DNA from: an uncultured Verrucomicrobiota bacterium
Lineage (GTDB): Bacteria > Verrucomicrobiota > Verrucomicrobiia > Verrucomicrobiales > DEV007
Reading direction: 5' to 3'
Assembly: GCA_902589825.1 (NCBI GenBank)
Contig: CACIUL010000008.1
Coordinates: forward strand, 1 to 64,000
Length of the DNA: 64,000 nucleotides
The notes beneath the pieces were generated by a model that saw nothing but the letters and a program-made list of their open reading frames with translations, had not been told where the DNA came from and ran no database searches. Position 1 is the first letter of the stretch. Every line of letters begins with the position of its first letter. Shown piece after piece: positions 47,005-56,294 of the stretch. The position numbers were made by a program, and so were the translations under genes.

Positions 47005-48915
47005 TCATCGGCCAGTTTTCCAGACTGCCAAAAACTCCTCGGCATGTCGCGGGTCATTGAGGATAATTGCATCATCATCGGGCTTTGTCCCCTTGCGCAT
47101 TATCCGGAAACTTCCCCAACCTGACGGGGCAAGTTTCCTCTGCAACTCAAGTGCAACCCGTCCCATGGTCATGCGCACGTTAAGCTCTACAATATGCCTC
47201 AGGGCCAGGGTACCATCACGACGACGGTAAACCATTGCATCCACTCCCACCGGGCCGGTATAACCCGGCAAAAGCCGGGCAACGGCTTCCGGTATACTTC
47301 CTTCATACCACTGCATGCACTGCTCCCCTGAAAACAGGAACTCGGCAACTTCCCTTGCCAATAGCTTGCTCCATTTAGGAGCAACACTGATTCCTCGAAA
47401 CCTGCCAGCAGCATCATTCTCTACCCGGGTCATTCCCAAGAGATCCACTTTTCCGTCCCTCATCTCATAAAGGGCGGAAAAATCCACCACCCTTTCAAGC
47501 CATGGTTCAGCAATCACGCAACCGTGGCCGGCAATGGTTCTTTCCAGCCACCGGTGCAATTCATCCGGGTTTTGATCACTGCGCCGGTGTCCACGGCCTG
47601 CACAGGAATAAGCCGCCTTGAAGAGAAAAATATCATCCCGGGCCAGGTCCAGGGCAGATTTGACATCACGGCACACGGTTGCCCTCTTGTCAGACAATCC
47701 AAGGCTCTGCTCCAGGCGCAGGCCTGTTTCCTTGGACAACCATTGGAGAGGGTAATCATCCCGCCATTTCCACTCCACTTTTCTCGAAACCCCTTCAGCA
47801 TGTGGCCTGAGAACATCAACGGCGTCCGGTGACCATGCCCATGGGCGCAAGCCACCAAGTTTGCGTTTATCCATCCTGCCGACCCCGATAATCTCGGGCA
47901 ACTGCAATCCTGCCCCGCTCAAATAGAGAAGATGCTCGGTGGAAGGAGGCCTGCGCACCAGCAGGATATCATCGCGGCGACTCAACGAAATCATCAACAG
48001 CTCCAGGTCATGCTCCATTGCGTGTTGGAACCGGTCCGGATCAAAGCATCCCCCGGAGAGGCTGCGCATGGCATGTGACTCAGCATTGGGATTAAACCAA
48101 TGAACCACCGGTGTCCTGCCCCTTGATTGCTCACAGACCTCGAGTTGATTGATAAATTCCTCATTCAAGCCGGCCAAAAGACGCCCCTCCCTGTTAAATG
48201 GAGCAATGCCCTTTGCCCTCGAGGAACTCAATGGAAAAACGAGCCGTTTATCAAAGGCCTGCCAGTCTGTGTCCCCTTCATCCTTCCAGTGGCGAAACCA
48301 TTTCACCCCATGACCCACATGGCCAATCTCATCCCGATAAATCTTTTCCAGTATGGCCGCTGTGGCTGGATCACCTGCCTCACGAAAAAGTGCCGCGTAA
48401 TGCCTGGAAAAATCAAGGTTCGCCTGCTCAAAGGTAAGGTTAAGCCTGGTCACAAAATCCATGAGTGAGTCTACGGGGGCAATCATCCGCCAAAAATAAT
48501 CATTCAGGGGCAATTGTCCGAACTCCACACCACATTCACGCATACGCCTCAAATAAAGCTGCGTGTGGATCTGTTCCTCACGCATGGCATGGTAAACCCC
48601 GGCACGATACTCGGCAGGAGCCTCAGGAAACCTAAGCAGAGCCAAAGCCATTAATTCCGCGGCAAGCAGTTCATGATTGGCCAGGAAGTGCAGCAAAACA
48701 CCACGATCCCGCTCGTGGCCAATGCGGTGAACACCCGGAAATTCCGCCCGCGTGCCCTTTGGGCTAAGCTGCAGATTATCCGGTCGGCCCGGGCTGTCGG
48801 GAGAAACAACCGCCTTTCCCGCGGCATCATCGTTGACCTGTATCGGGGCAAGCAGAAGCTTCTCCTCAAGCGAGGATGAAAAAAGTACCCGTTCAGCTGC
48901 CTCCCTTACCTGCAA
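47005..48915 (-). CDS. DUF455 ferritin-like domain fused to an ATP-grasp domain
   Basis: Protein of 636 residues. Residues about 1-250 match the DUF455 ferritin-like helical bundle (IGHERDRGVLLHFLANHELLAAELMALALLRFPEAP, YHAMREEQIHTQLYLRRMRECG, YRDEIGHVGHGVKWFRHW), with Glu and His at positions fitting a di-metal site. The C-terminal half looks like an ATP-grasp ligase (FLFKAAYSCAGRGHRR, GCVIAEPWLERVVDFSALYE, VGVDAMVYRRRDG, HIVELNVRMTMGR). No Met or GTG start fits: the frame opens with TTG 48915, preceded by a strong AGGAGG nine bases upstream, which I take as the start. It follows a methyltransferase gene by 42 bases on the same strand. Substrate unknown. Confidence 0.82.
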   Translation of the reverse strand: MQVREAAERVLFSSSLEEKLLLAPIQVNDDAAGKAVVSPDSPGRPDNLQLSPKGTRAEFPGVHRIGHERDRGVLLHFLANHELLAAELMALALLRFPEAPAEYRAGVYHAMREEQIHTQLYLRRMRECGVEFGQLPLNDYFWRMIAPVDSLMDFVTRLNLTFEQANLDFSRHYAALFREAGDPATAAILEKIYRDEIGHVGHGVKWFRHWKDEGDTDWQAFDKRLVFPLSSSRAKGIAPFNREGRLLAGLNEEFINQLEVCEQSRGRTPVVHWFNPNAESHAMRSLSGGCFDPDRFQHAMEHDLELLMISLSRRDDILLVRRPPSTEHLLYLSGAGLQLPEIIGVGRMDKRKLGGLRPWAWSPDAVDVLRPHAEGVSRKVEWKWRDDYPLQWLSKETGLRLEQSLGLSDKRATVCRDVKSALDLARDDIFLFKAAYSCAGRGHRRSDQNPDELHRWLERTIAGHGCVIAEPWLERVVDFSALYEMRDGKVDLLGMTRVENDAAGRFRGISVAPKWSKLLAREVAEFLFSGEQCMQWYEGSIPEAVARLLPGYTGPVGVDAMVYRRRDGTLALRHIVELNVRMTMGRVALELQRKLAPSGWGSFRIMRKGTKPDDDAIILNDPRHAEEFLAVWKTGR

Positions 48916-48957
48916 TTGCTGAATCCTCCTGTCATCACTGCATTGAGAGAAGTCCGG

Positions 48958-49731
48958 TTATTTTCTCTTCGCAAAGACGGCCATCGCAGCATGGCCATCA
49001 CCGGCTTGCTCATCTCCGAAATCGCCGAGGATTTCCACGGACTGGAACCCTGCAGAGGCGAGGAGCAGCTCGAGTTCATATTTCCCGTACCAACGCAGCC
49101 GGGAACGCTTCAACTCGGACTTTACTGTAACCCCGCTCCTGTCAATCACTTCAAAGCGATGTCTCAAATCCATGACTTGTTCACACCTGTCAAGGTCTGC
49201 ACAAACGTGGCAGATTGCCCGTTGCCCGTCATTCCCGATAGCCTCGTCCCTCTCAAGCCGCCAGACCCCGTCCAGTGACTCGTGCACGATCTCATAATAG
49301 GGTATAAAGAGGCTCATCAACATCAGCCCGTCTGGTAACAGGTGAGCCCGGACCTGTTGCAGGGCAGAAATCACATCCTCCCTTTCTTCAAGGAGCTGAA
49401 AAGTGGCTCCAGGTAAAAGAATCAGGTCAAATTGCCGGCCAAGGTCAAAAGTCCTCATGTCATCGTGCAGAATTTCCGCGGATAATCCCTCCGCGGCAAC
49501 CCTTGCGCGGCATTCCTCAACCATGAATTGCGATGCATCCAGACCCGTTATATGGATGCCCTGCCGTGCCAGTGGAAGGAGGACACGACCGGTACCACAT
49601 CCCAGGTCAAGGCAGTTGCCGCCCTGATCAGCAGCCACCTCGCTGTAAAATCCTATTTCATCCAGTTCGTCGCCACCGCGAAAAATATCATACAATTCAG
49701 CTTCCAGACCGTTATAATCCTTATAAGACAT
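48958..49731 (-). CDS. Class I SAM-dependent methyltransferase
   Basis: Small-molecule-type methyltransferase of about 257 residues. GNCLDLGCGTGRVLLPLARQG is SAM motif I, ITGLDASQFMVEECRARV the acidic loop, and ILHDDMRTFDLGRQFDLILLPGATFQLLEERED covers motifs II and III. The C-terminal part (FEVIDRSGVTVKSELKRSRLRWYGKYELELLLASAGF) is like those of methyltransferases acting on small metabolites. Starts at 49740 and 49758 are also in frame. It is divergent from metX and upstream of the DUF455/ATP-grasp gene, with which it probably forms an operon. Confidence 0.87.
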   Translation of the reverse strand: MSYKDYNGLEAELYDIFRGGDELDEIGFYSEVAADQGGNCLDLGCGTGRVLLPLARQGIHITGLDASQFMVEECRARVAAEGLSAEILHDDMRTFDLGRQFDLILLPGATFQLLEEREDVISALQQVRAHLLPDGLMLMSLFIPYYEIVHESLDGVWRLERDEAIGNDGQRAICHVCADLDRCEQVMDLRHRFEVIDRSGVTVKSELKRSRLRWYGKYELELLLASAGFQSVEILGDFGDEQAGDGHAAMAVFAKRK

Positions 49732-49795
49732 ACTGCCCATTCGCCCGAATTTCGTCATTCGTCATTCTGAAATTCGCGATTACAGTCCAAATCGC

Positions 49796-50953
49796 ATGAT
49801 TGAAAGCATCGGCCAGACAAAAACAGAGTTTTTTCATTTCTCGGACGCAGCATCGCCGCTGGCACTCCGCTGTGGAGATACCCTTGCCAATTTTACCCTC
49901 GCCTACGAGATGTATGGTGAGCTCTCGAAGGATCGCGACAATGTGATCCTTCTCTTTCATGCCCTGAGCGCCAGCCAGCATGCTGCCGGGCATACCGAGA
50001 ATGTCCCCGGCCTCAACGTGGAGTGGGACAAGGAGTGCCAATCCGGGTGGTGGGACGGCTTCATCGGCCCGGGAAAGGCACTGGACACGGACAAGTTCTG
50101 TATCATCTGTGCAAACTACCTTGGCGGCTGTTATGGCTCAACTGGACCCGGTTCAGAGAACCCCGAAACCGGTCAGCCATATGGGTCATTATTCCCCCGT
50201 GTGGCCATCAGTGACATTGTCGATTCACAGGTCAAGCTCCTTGATCAACTGGGGATAGAAAAACTGCATGCCACGGTCGGCAGCTCACTGGGAGGCATGA
50301 TGGGACTCAGCCTGGCCACGCGCTATCCGGAACGGGTAGATAAAGTGGTGGCACTGGCAAGTGGCGTTGCAACCTCAGTTCTACAACGTATCCACAACTT
50401 GGAACAAATATCTGCAATTGAAGCTGACGGGAACTTCAAGGGTGGGGACTACTATGGGGGAAATCCTCCGGAACGCGGGCTGGCACTGGCCAGAATGATC
50501 GGGCACAAGGCATTTATTTCACTCGACACACTCGAGCGCAGGGCAAGCAAGATTGTCGAGGACGGCACCGAAAAAGACAACGGCTGGTATAAATTGCTCA
50601 CCCCGACAGAATCTTACATGCTGCACCAGGGGCGCAAATTTGTTCGCCGATTTGACGCCAACACATACCTAAGAATCATGGATGCCTGGCAGAGCTTTGA
50701 CCTGCTGGAAGAAGCCGGCTTCAATGATTACGCGTCCATGTTTGAACGCTGCAGGCATCAGCAATACCTCATTTTCACCATTGACTCCGACGTTTGTTAT
50801 TACCCGGGCCAGCAGGAGGAACTTGCAAATGCCATTGCACAGGGTGGTATAGCCCCCGTACGCATCACCGTACACTCGGAAAAAGGTCACGATTCTTTCC
50901 TGCTAGAGCCCAATCTCTACACACCACACCTGCATTTCATGCTCGGTGAATAA
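49796..50953 (+). CDS. metX: Homoserine O-acyltransferase (MetX family)
   Basis: Alpha/beta-hydrolase of 385 residues that acylates homoserine in methionine synthesis. YEMYGELSKDRDNVILLFHALSASQHAAG opens the fold. HATVGSSLGGMMGL carries the nucleophile Ser near residue 164. IFTIDSDVCYYPGQQEEL carries the Asp near 330 and SEKGHDSFLLEP the His near 364. ANYLGGCYGSTGPGSENP is diagnostic of MetX. Acetyl versus succinyl donor specificity cannot be read safely, so I use the family name. A palindromic CTTGC/GCAAG follows the stop without a T run. Confidence 0.93.
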   Translation: MIESIGQTKTEFFHFSDAASPLALRCGDTLANFTLAYEMYGELSKDRDNVILLFHALSASQHAAGHTENVPGLNVEWDKECQSGWWDGFIGPGKALDTDKFCIICANYLGGCYGSTGPGSENPETGQPYGSLFPRVAISDIVDSQVKLLDQLGIEKLHATVGSSLGGMMGLSLATRYPERVDKVVALASGVATSVLQRIHNLEQISAIEADGNFKGGDYYGGNPPERGLALARMIGHKAFISLDTLERRASKIVEDGTEKDNGWYKLLTPTESYMLHQGRKFVRRFDANTYLRIMDAWQSFDLLEEAGFNDYASMFERCRHQQYLIFTIDSDVCYYPGQQEELANAIAQGGIAPVRITVHSEKGHDSFLLEPNLYTPHLHFMLGE

Positions 50954-51008
50954 TCTCCCGGGCCTGGCTTGCCGGGGCAAGGCACTGTTCTGACCATCCG
51001 ACTCGCCT

Positions 51009-51842
51009 CTAGGTAACACGCCAGGTTCCCCGCCTGCGTGCCGCGCAAAAGTGACCGGACTTCCTGCCAACGTCATGCGCGCTGATCTCGCCGCCCTTGA
51101 TCTCAACCACCATGGCCCGGGAAAGAGGCATGAAGGCACCGGTATTGATAACGTGCTTATCATCATGCTCATGAACCATGGCCCGGTGAGTATGCCCGTA
51201 TATGATAAAATCAGCCCCGGGCCGGAACCGGTTTCGCAACGCGTGTCCGAGATAATGGGAACGCAGCCATGTCTTGATGATCTTTGCCGGACGGTGTGGC
51301 GGCCATGCCTCTGCCAACAGTGTCCTCAGCTTACGCAGTCGACCGTCCCTGATTGCAGGACGCACCCTCGTCTCTGCTGAAATCCGCTTGGCAACCTCAA
51401 GGCTCAGCTCAAGGTCATCACGGTAATCGGGAGGATACTCACTACGGATTCGGCCTAGAACCTCACGCATTTCCGCAATCAGTTTGCTCCATGGCGACAC
51501 ATCCTCATAGAGAATATCACCATGGGTCAGGAAAACCTTGCCAGTACAAAGGTCAAGGTAATGGGTCCCGGAAACCTCCGGGTCATGATTTCCGGTCAAA
51601 AACACGGGTTCCGTCCCGATTTTGGCGCACAATTGCTCCAACTCTGCACGGTAATCCTTCGCCCTTTGGAGCAGTGCCTTTTTGCGTAACTCAAAGGTGT
51701 CTCCATTAAACAAAATGGTCCCTGCCCCCTCAAGCAAGGGACGCAACTCATGGATTGCGGACACGGTGCTTCCCGGATGTGCCAGGTGTAGGTCAGAAAG
51801 GATCCTTACCGGTTCTTCAAAGCTCGTTCCGGAGAAAATCAT
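51009..51842 (-). CDS. Calcineurin-like metallophosphoesterase
   Basis: Cytoplasmic phosphoesterase of 277 residues with no signal peptide. The di-metal motifs are in order: SDLHLAH (Asp17, His19), LFNGDTFEL, TGNHDPE, FLTHGD and YGHTHR. The order and spacing resemble UDP-2,3-diacylglucosamine hydrolase-type enzymes, but a helical insertion of about 80 residues (SPWSKLIAEMREVLGRIRSEYPPDYRDDLELS) separates the later motifs, so the substrate is not assigned. It is convergent with metX and lies downstream of ychF on the same strand. Confidence 0.85.
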   Translation of the reverse strand: MIFSGTSFEEPVRILSDLHLAHPGSTVSAIHELRPLLEGAGTILFNGDTFELRKKALLQRAKDYRAELEQLCAKIGTEPVFLTGNHDPEVSGTHYLDLCTGKVFLTHGDILYEDVSPWSKLIAEMREVLGRIRSEYPPDYRDDLELSLEVAKRISAETRVRPAIRDGRLRKLRTLLAEAWPPHRPAKIIKTWLRSHYLGHALRNRFRPGADFIIYGHTHRAMVHEHDDKHVINTGAFMPLSRAMVVEIKGGEISAHDVGRKSGHFCAARRRGTWRVT

Positions 51843-51912
51843 GCAGCATGCGAATGTTCCCTGCCACTATTGATTTGCAAGGTGATTACTGTTTGCCGTA
51901 AAGCAGCAGAAG

Positions 51913-53031
51913 CTAGACGTTAAAGCGAAACTCGACAACGTCCCCGTCCTTAACCTCATAATCCTTGCCCTCGATGCGAAGCTTCCCTGCATCCCGGGCA
52001 GCAGCCTTGGACCCAAGCTCCTTGATATCATCAAAATGCACAACTTCAGCGGCAATGAAACCGCGTTCAAAATCCGTATGGATCACCCCTGCCGCCTGGG
52101 GTGCCTTTGCCCCGGTTGGGATCGTCCATGCACGCGTCTCCTTCTCTCCTGTTGTCAGGTAAGTGCTCAGGCCAAGCAGGTGATAGACGGAGCGGATCAG
52201 GGTTGATACTCCGCTGTCACTGACACCCATTTCCGCCAGCAGTTCTCCCGCCTCCTCAGGTTCCAGGTCAATCAGCTCCTCTTCAATATGTGCTGAAATA
52301 ACGATGACCTCCGCACCATGGGCCTCTTTCACATACTGCCGCACCTTGCTAACCATCAGGTTGCTGTCCGGGTCATCGAGCGCGGCAGCCAACTCGCCTT
52401 CAGAAACATTGCAGGCAAAAATCGTGCGCTTGGAACTGAGAAGGAAAAACTCCCGCATCATGAGCTTGCGCTCATCATCATTCAAATCAGCGGTGAGGGC
52501 CGGGTTGCCGGCATCAAGATGCGGCAGAAGCTTCTCCATCACCTCAAGTTCCGCCTTGGCCTCCTTGTCCCCCCCCTTGGCTTTCTTTTCCCGTGAAGCC
52601 TTCCGTTTTTCAAGCGCCGAATGATCTGCGAGGATAAGCTCCGCGTTGATAATCTCAATATCGCGTAATGGATCAACGTTTCCAAGTTCATGGATAATCT
52701 CATCGTTCTCAAAACAGCGGACAACCTGCACAATGGCATCGGTCTCCCGAATATTGGCAAGGAACTTGTTTCCCAGTCCGGCGCCCTCGGATGCGCCTTC
52801 AACCAACCCGGCAATATCCACAAACTCGATAGCTGCGGGGATAAGTTTCTCGGAGCCTGACATGTCCCGTAATACCTGCAGGCGGGGATCAGGAACCGTC
52901 ACCACGCCAACATTGGGATCAATGGTGCAGAACGGGTAATTTGCAGCCTCCGCGTTGCGGTTTCTTGTTACGGCATTAAACAATGTCGATTTGCCGACAT
53001 TCGGCATTCCTACTATTCCGGCCTTAAGCAT
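51913..53031 (-). CDS. ychF: Obg-like ATPase YchF
   Basis: Universal translation-associated ATPase of 372 residues. [20 protein letters not shown] is the P-loop, [13 protein letters not shown] is switch I, and [26 protein letters not shown] is switch II. The TGS domain ends the protein ([44 protein letters not shown]). NVSE replaces the NKxD guanine-specificity motif, as expected for ATP preference in YchF. It is divergent from the Nif3-like gene, 47 bases away. Confidence 0.96.
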   Translation of the reverse strand: MLKAGIVGMPNVGKSTLFNAVTRNRNAEAANYPFCTIDPNVGVVTVPDPRLQVLRDMSGSEKLIPAAIEFVDIAGLVEGASEGAGLGNKFLANIRETDAIVQVVRCFENDEIIHELGNVDPLRDIEIINAELILADHSALEKRKASREKKAKGGDKEAKAELEVMEKLLPHLDAGNPALTADLNDDERKLMMREFFLLSSKRTIFACNVSEGELAAALDDPDSNLMVSKVRQYVKEAHGAEVIVISAHIEEELIDLEPEEAGELLAEMGVSDSGVSTLIRSVYHLLGLSTYLTTGEKETRAWTIPTGAKAPQAAGVIHTDFERGFIAAEVVHFDDIKELGSKAAARDAGKLRIEGKDYEVKDGDVVEFRFNV

Positions 53032-53078
53032 AGGGCGAGGAGACTAGACTTAAAGCACAATGAGCGCAAGAGTGACGC

Positions 53079-53834
53079 ATGGCAAAGCTTGAAGACATCG
53101 TAAACTATCTCGATGAACAGCTCAATATTAGTGAAATACCTGATTATTCCGGGGCCCTCAACGGACTGCAGCTGCATAGCGCTGGCCCGATAGAGAAAGT
53201 CACCTCTGCAGTGGATGCAGCACTGCCCGTGATCCGTGAGGCAGTGGAAATGGGCAGTGACCTGCTGATCGTCCACCATGGCTTGTTCTGGGCAGGAGCA
53301 CAAAGGATCGAGGGCGCCCTTTATGAGAAGCTGAAACTGGCCATGGAGGCGGAAATGGCCATCTATTCCTGCCATATTCCACTGGATGTGCATCCGCAAT
53401 TCGGCAACAACATCCTGCTGGCAAAAGCAATCGGCTTGAGCAATGGCAGTGACTTCCTGGAATGGCAGGGAATCCGCACGGGGCTTCGCTTCAATGTGGA
53501 TATGCAGCGCGCCTGCCTGCTGGAAAAAATCGTGGACGCTGTCGGGGGACCTGTCCACCTTGCCCCGGGTGGACCCTTAACAGTCAAGAACATTGGCCTG
53601 GTTACCGGCGGTGCCGGGTCACAGGTTGCCACCGCTGCCGCCGCTGGCATCGATACCTTCATCACCGGCGAAGGCCAACACCATACCTATACTCTGGCCG
53701 AGGAACTGGGGGTGAACCTTATTTATGCGGGCCACTATGCGACTGAAACGTTCGGCGTGAAGGCCCTTGCCGCCCACTTGGCAGAGGAGTTTGGCACTGC
53801 CCACACTTTTATTGACCACCCCACCGGCTTGTAG
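53079..53834 (+). CDS. Nif3-like dinuclear metal-centre protein
   Basis: Protein of 251 residues matching the Nif3/YbgI family (GTP cyclohydrolase I type 2 fold). DYSGALNGLQLHS is the typical opening. LLIVHHGLFWAG has the His pair of the first metal cluster, YSCHIPLDVHPQFGNNILLA a further ligand set, and FITGEGQHHTYTLAEELGVNLIYAGHYATE the last. The protein forms hexameric rings in homologues; its biological role is unsettled. The following gene starts 54 bases later. Confidence 0.93.
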   Translation: MAKLEDIVNYLDEQLNISEIPDYSGALNGLQLHSAGPIEKVTSAVDAALPVIREAVEMGSDLLIVHHGLFWAGAQRIEGALYEKLKLAMEAEMAIYSCHIPLDVHPQFGNNILLAKAIGLSNGSDFLEWQGIRTGLRFNVDMQRACLLEKIVDAVGGPVHLAPGGPLTVKNIGLVTGGAGSQVATAAAAGIDTFITGEGQHHTYTLAEELGVNLIYAGHYATETFGVKALAAHLAEEFGTAHTFIDHPTGL

Positions 53835-53888
53835 CGGCAACACAATGGCTACCGGATCCATGATATCAATGATGCGCATCCACAGGAG

Positions 53889-54476
53889 ATGAAAAGCACT
53901 GAAATACTCAGCAGTGACACATTTCGATCGGATCCACTGACTGCGGCCAGAAAATTAATCGGCGCTGAACTGTTGTGCGGAAATTGCTCGGGAATTGTCG
54001 TCGAAACCGAGGCCTATGCCGCCGTCGGAGATGAGGCTGCCCATACATTCTCGCGCCCATCAGCACGTCAATTCGTTGCCGAAAATGATGCAGGTAGCGC
54101 ATATGTCTATCTTAATTACGGGATGTATTGGCTGGCCAACGTGCTTGTCAAGAGCAGCTCAGGTGATGGTTTCGTCCTGCTGCGTGCACTTGAGCCTAAA
54201 AGCGGGATTGCAACCATGCGGCGCAGGCGGGGCCGAAGGCACCTCCATGACTTATGCTCCGGCCCCGGAAAATTGACCATTGCCATGGGAATTAACGGAA
54301 AGGATCACGGCAAGAGCTTTGTCGGCCGCAATGCGAGGTTCTACTTCCGCCAGTCCGCATCGCCGGTTGAAGTCATTACTGACACCCGTATTGGGATTAC
54401 CAAGTCAGCTGACCTGCCATGGCGTTATTTAAAGAAGGGAAGCCGGTTTGTCAGCGTGCAAAAAAAAGGCGGGTGA
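53889..54476 (+). CDS. DNA-3-methyladenine glycosylase (AAG/MPG type)
   Basis: Base-excision repair enzyme of 195 residues. GIVVETEAYAAVGDEAAHTFSRP carries the catalytic Glu (Glu41) and the flanking Tyr and His that stack the flipped base. AYVYLNYGMYWLANVL holds the intercalating Tyr region, and LCSGPGKLTIAMGIN is the conserved SGPGKL segment. It should remove alkylated purines. It is probably in an operon with the Nif3-like gene. Its stop codon lies inside the left arm of a terminator used by the opposing lipoprotein gene. Confidence 0.94.
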   Translation: MKSTEILSSDTFRSDPLTAARKLIGAELLCGNCSGIVVETEAYAAVGDEAAHTFSRPSARQFVAENDAGSAYVYLNYGMYWLANVLVKSSSGDGFVLLRALEPKSGIATMRRRRGRRHLHDLCSGPGKLTIAMGINGKDHGKSFVGRNARFYFRQSASPVEVITDTRIGITKSADLPWRYLKKGSRFVSVQKKGG

Positions 54477-54493
54477 TCCTCAGACCACCCGCC
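54460..54493 (-). terminator. Rho-independent terminator of the small lipoprotein gene
   Basis: GGCGGGTG (54468-54475) pairs with CACCCGCC (54486-54493). Leftwards the stem is followed by eight T in minus-strand sense (A run at 54460-54467). The polarity fits the minus-strand lipoprotein gene ending at 54522. The element overlaps the last codons of the glycosylase gene. Confidence 0.85.
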
Positions 54494-54521
54494 CTGAATA
54501 AGCCTTGTAGGCTGAATGTAT

Positions 54522-54665
54522 TTACTTCCCGCTGTCAATATAGGCACCGGGTGCGGCATCAGGCTCTGCATAGATAGGAGCTACTGCTTCATTGGATTTA
54601 CAGGCACCGAGAATCAGAAAACCCGAAGCGGCGGCAATGAGTGAAAAGATGCGAAGCAATTTCAT
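54522..54665 (-). CDS. Small lipoprotein, 47 residues
   Basis: Reading leftwards from ATG 54665 to TAA 54522, the frame gives a 47-residue protein beginning MKLLRIFSLIAAASGFLILG and then ACKSNEAV. The lysine and arginine, the hydrophobic core and LGAC make a good type II signal peptide with a lipobox; the mature protein is about 25 residues, Ala/Pro-rich and ending AYIDSGK. A dedicated terminator follows. It lies 84 bases downstream of the L,D-transpeptidase stop on the same strand. Function unknown; small envelope lipoproteins of similar size occur widely. Confidence 0.75.
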   Translation of the reverse strand: MKLLRIFSLIAAASGFLILGACKSNEAVAPIYAEPDAAPGAYIDSGK

Positions 54666-54748
54666 AGAGTATGTTTAATATGGTGTGGTTGGTGGTTGGT
54701 TATGCGGCAAGCTAGCGAACCCGGCACCTATTGCAAGTAGATGCTCCG

Positions 54749-55303
54749 CTACTCAATAATCCGCACCTTGCTGCCCACATCCACCATCCCGAAAAGCCTC
54801 ACGACATCCTCATTGCCCATGCGGATACAACCAAAACTGGCCGGCTGGCCGAGATCCTGCTCATGATTGGTGCCGTGAATATAGATATACCGCCCGCGGG
54901 TATTCGCATTGTGCTGCTCACATCCATGCAGCCAAAGGATCCGGGTCATCACGAGGTCGCCGTCTGCAGCCTGCTTGAGGTCTTGGATTCCAATTGGTCT
55001 ACGCCCCTTGAACACTGTCATAAGCTGTGCGCCGTCCCCGATCTTCTCGCCTACCTCAAAGTCACCCAGGGGCGTCTTGTTGCTTCCTTCCCTGCTTCCA
55101 ACACCGAATTTTGAAGTGGAAACCACAAAAGAGGCAATTTGACTGTTGCCTTGTAATACCTGCAAATTCTGATCGGAAATGGATATCCCGATACGGGTTT
55201 CCGCTTCATTTCTCTCTCCTGTTTGCATCGGCGTAACCACGGGGTAGAATCTCCGTCCCGCAAGCACTGCACAAAACACCCAAACCAATGCCAGACAAAC
55301 CAA
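54749..55303 (-). CDS. L,D-transpeptidase (YkuD) family protein
   Basis: Membrane-anchored or exported cell-wall enzyme. The YkuD domain occupies the last 150 residues, with [34 protein letters not shown], and the active-site block YIYIHGTNHEQDLGQPASFGCIRMGNEDV holding the catalytic His and Cys. The N terminus has a hydrophobic helix (VCLALVWVFCAVLAG). No ATG is usable: TTG at 55303 and TTG at 55288 are the best candidates, and the ATG-started frame to 55408 would lie deep in asd. Its 5' end therefore overlaps or abuts the divergent asd start. It should make 3-3 or lipoprotein cross-links in peptidoglycan. Confidence 0.82.
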   Translation of the reverse strand: MVCLALVWVFCAVLAGRRFYPVVTPMQTGERNEAETRIGISISDQNLQVLQGNSQIASFVVSTSKFGVGSREGSNKTPLGDFEVGEKIGDGAQLMTVFKGRRPIGIQDLKQAADGDLVMTRILWLHGCEQHNANTRGRYIYIHGTNHEQDLGQPASFGCIRMGNEDVVRLFGMVDVGSKVRIIE

Positions 55304-56289
55304 ATATAGCGATTGCCGGAATAACCGGGGCTGTAGGACAAGAAATGGCCAGATGCCTTGAACAGCGCAATTTCCCGATTGGAAACCTGAAGCTACTGGC
55401 CTCGGCAAGATCTGCCGGAAAAAAAATCCGCTTCCGGGATCAGGACCTCATCGTTGAGGAACTCACTGAGCATTCCTTTGAAGACACCGATATCGCGCTG
55501 TTTAGTGCCGGAGGCGACATATCCAGGCAATATGCCCCTCTGGCCGCAGAAGCCGGAGCCACGGTCATTGACAACTCCTCAGCCTTCCGCATGGAGAAAG
55601 ATGTCCCTCTTGTGATTCCGGAAATCAATCCCGACGATGCAGCACGTCACAAGGGCATCATCGCCAATCCTAACTGCACAACGATTGTCACGCTGGTGGG
55701 ACTCAACCCGCTGCACCGGCAATGGCATGCCAGCAAGCTGATTGCATCAAGCTACCAGGCTGTTTCGGGCAGTGGTGCAGCCGGGATCCTTGAACTTGAG
55801 GCGCAGGTAAAGGCACTGGCTGAGGGTAATCCCGTCCAGCCAAGTGTCTATCCGCACCAGATTGCCTTTAACGTGATCCCCCAAGTCGATCAATTCCTGG
55901 AAAACGGGTACACCAAGGAAGAAATGAAAATGGAAAACGAAAGCCGGAAAATCCTCGGCAATGGGGAGTTGTGCGCCTCGGTTACCTGTGTACGGGTCCC
56001 CGTCTACCGTTCTCACTCTGTTTCAGTAACCGTCCAGTTCCTTGAAAAACCGGATGTAGACAGGGCACGTTCGCTCATTGATGCCGCACCTGGTGTTGAC
56101 ATCTGTGACAACCCTTCCGAAGGATTGTTCCCCACGCCCCTGGACACAACCGCCAAGGATAACTGCCTTGTAGGGCGTATCCGCGAGGATATCGTGCTGG
56201 ACAATGCACTGACATTCTGGGTGGTAGGAGACCAGGTCCGCAAGGGAGCCGCGCTCAATGCAGTACAGATTGCAGAACTTTTAATCTGA
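55288..56289 (+). CDS. asd: Aspartate-semialdehyde dehydrogenase
   Basis: Enzyme of 333 residues that reduces aspartyl phosphate to aspartate semialdehyde for Lys, Met, Thr and diaminopimelate synthesis. IAIAGITGAVGQEMARCLEQR binds NADP. IIANPNCTTIV has the active-site Cys near residue 130, SSYQAVSGSGAAGILELE follows, and VPVYRSHSVSV contains the acid-base His near 248. FFWVVGDQ-like sequence (FWVVGDQVRKGAALNAVQIAELL) ends the protein as expected. The polyprenyl synthase gene starts 6 bases after its stop. Confidence 0.96.
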   Translation: MPDKPNIAIAGITGAVGQEMARCLEQRNFPIGNLKLLASARSAGKKIRFRDQDLIVEELTEHSFEDTDIALFSAGGDISRQYAPLAAEAGATVIDNSSAFRMEKDVPLVIPEINPDDAARHKGIIANPNCTTIVTLVGLNPLHRQWHASKLIASSYQAVSGSGAAGILELEAQVKALAEGNPVQPSVYPHQIAFNVIPQVDQFLENGYTKEEMKMENESRKILGNGELCASVTCVRVPVYRSHSVSVTVQFLEKPDVDRARSLIDAAPGVDICDNPSEGLFPTPLDTTAKDNCLVGRIREDIVLDNALTFWVVGDQVRKGAALNAVQIAELLI

Positions 56290-56294
56290 TCACC

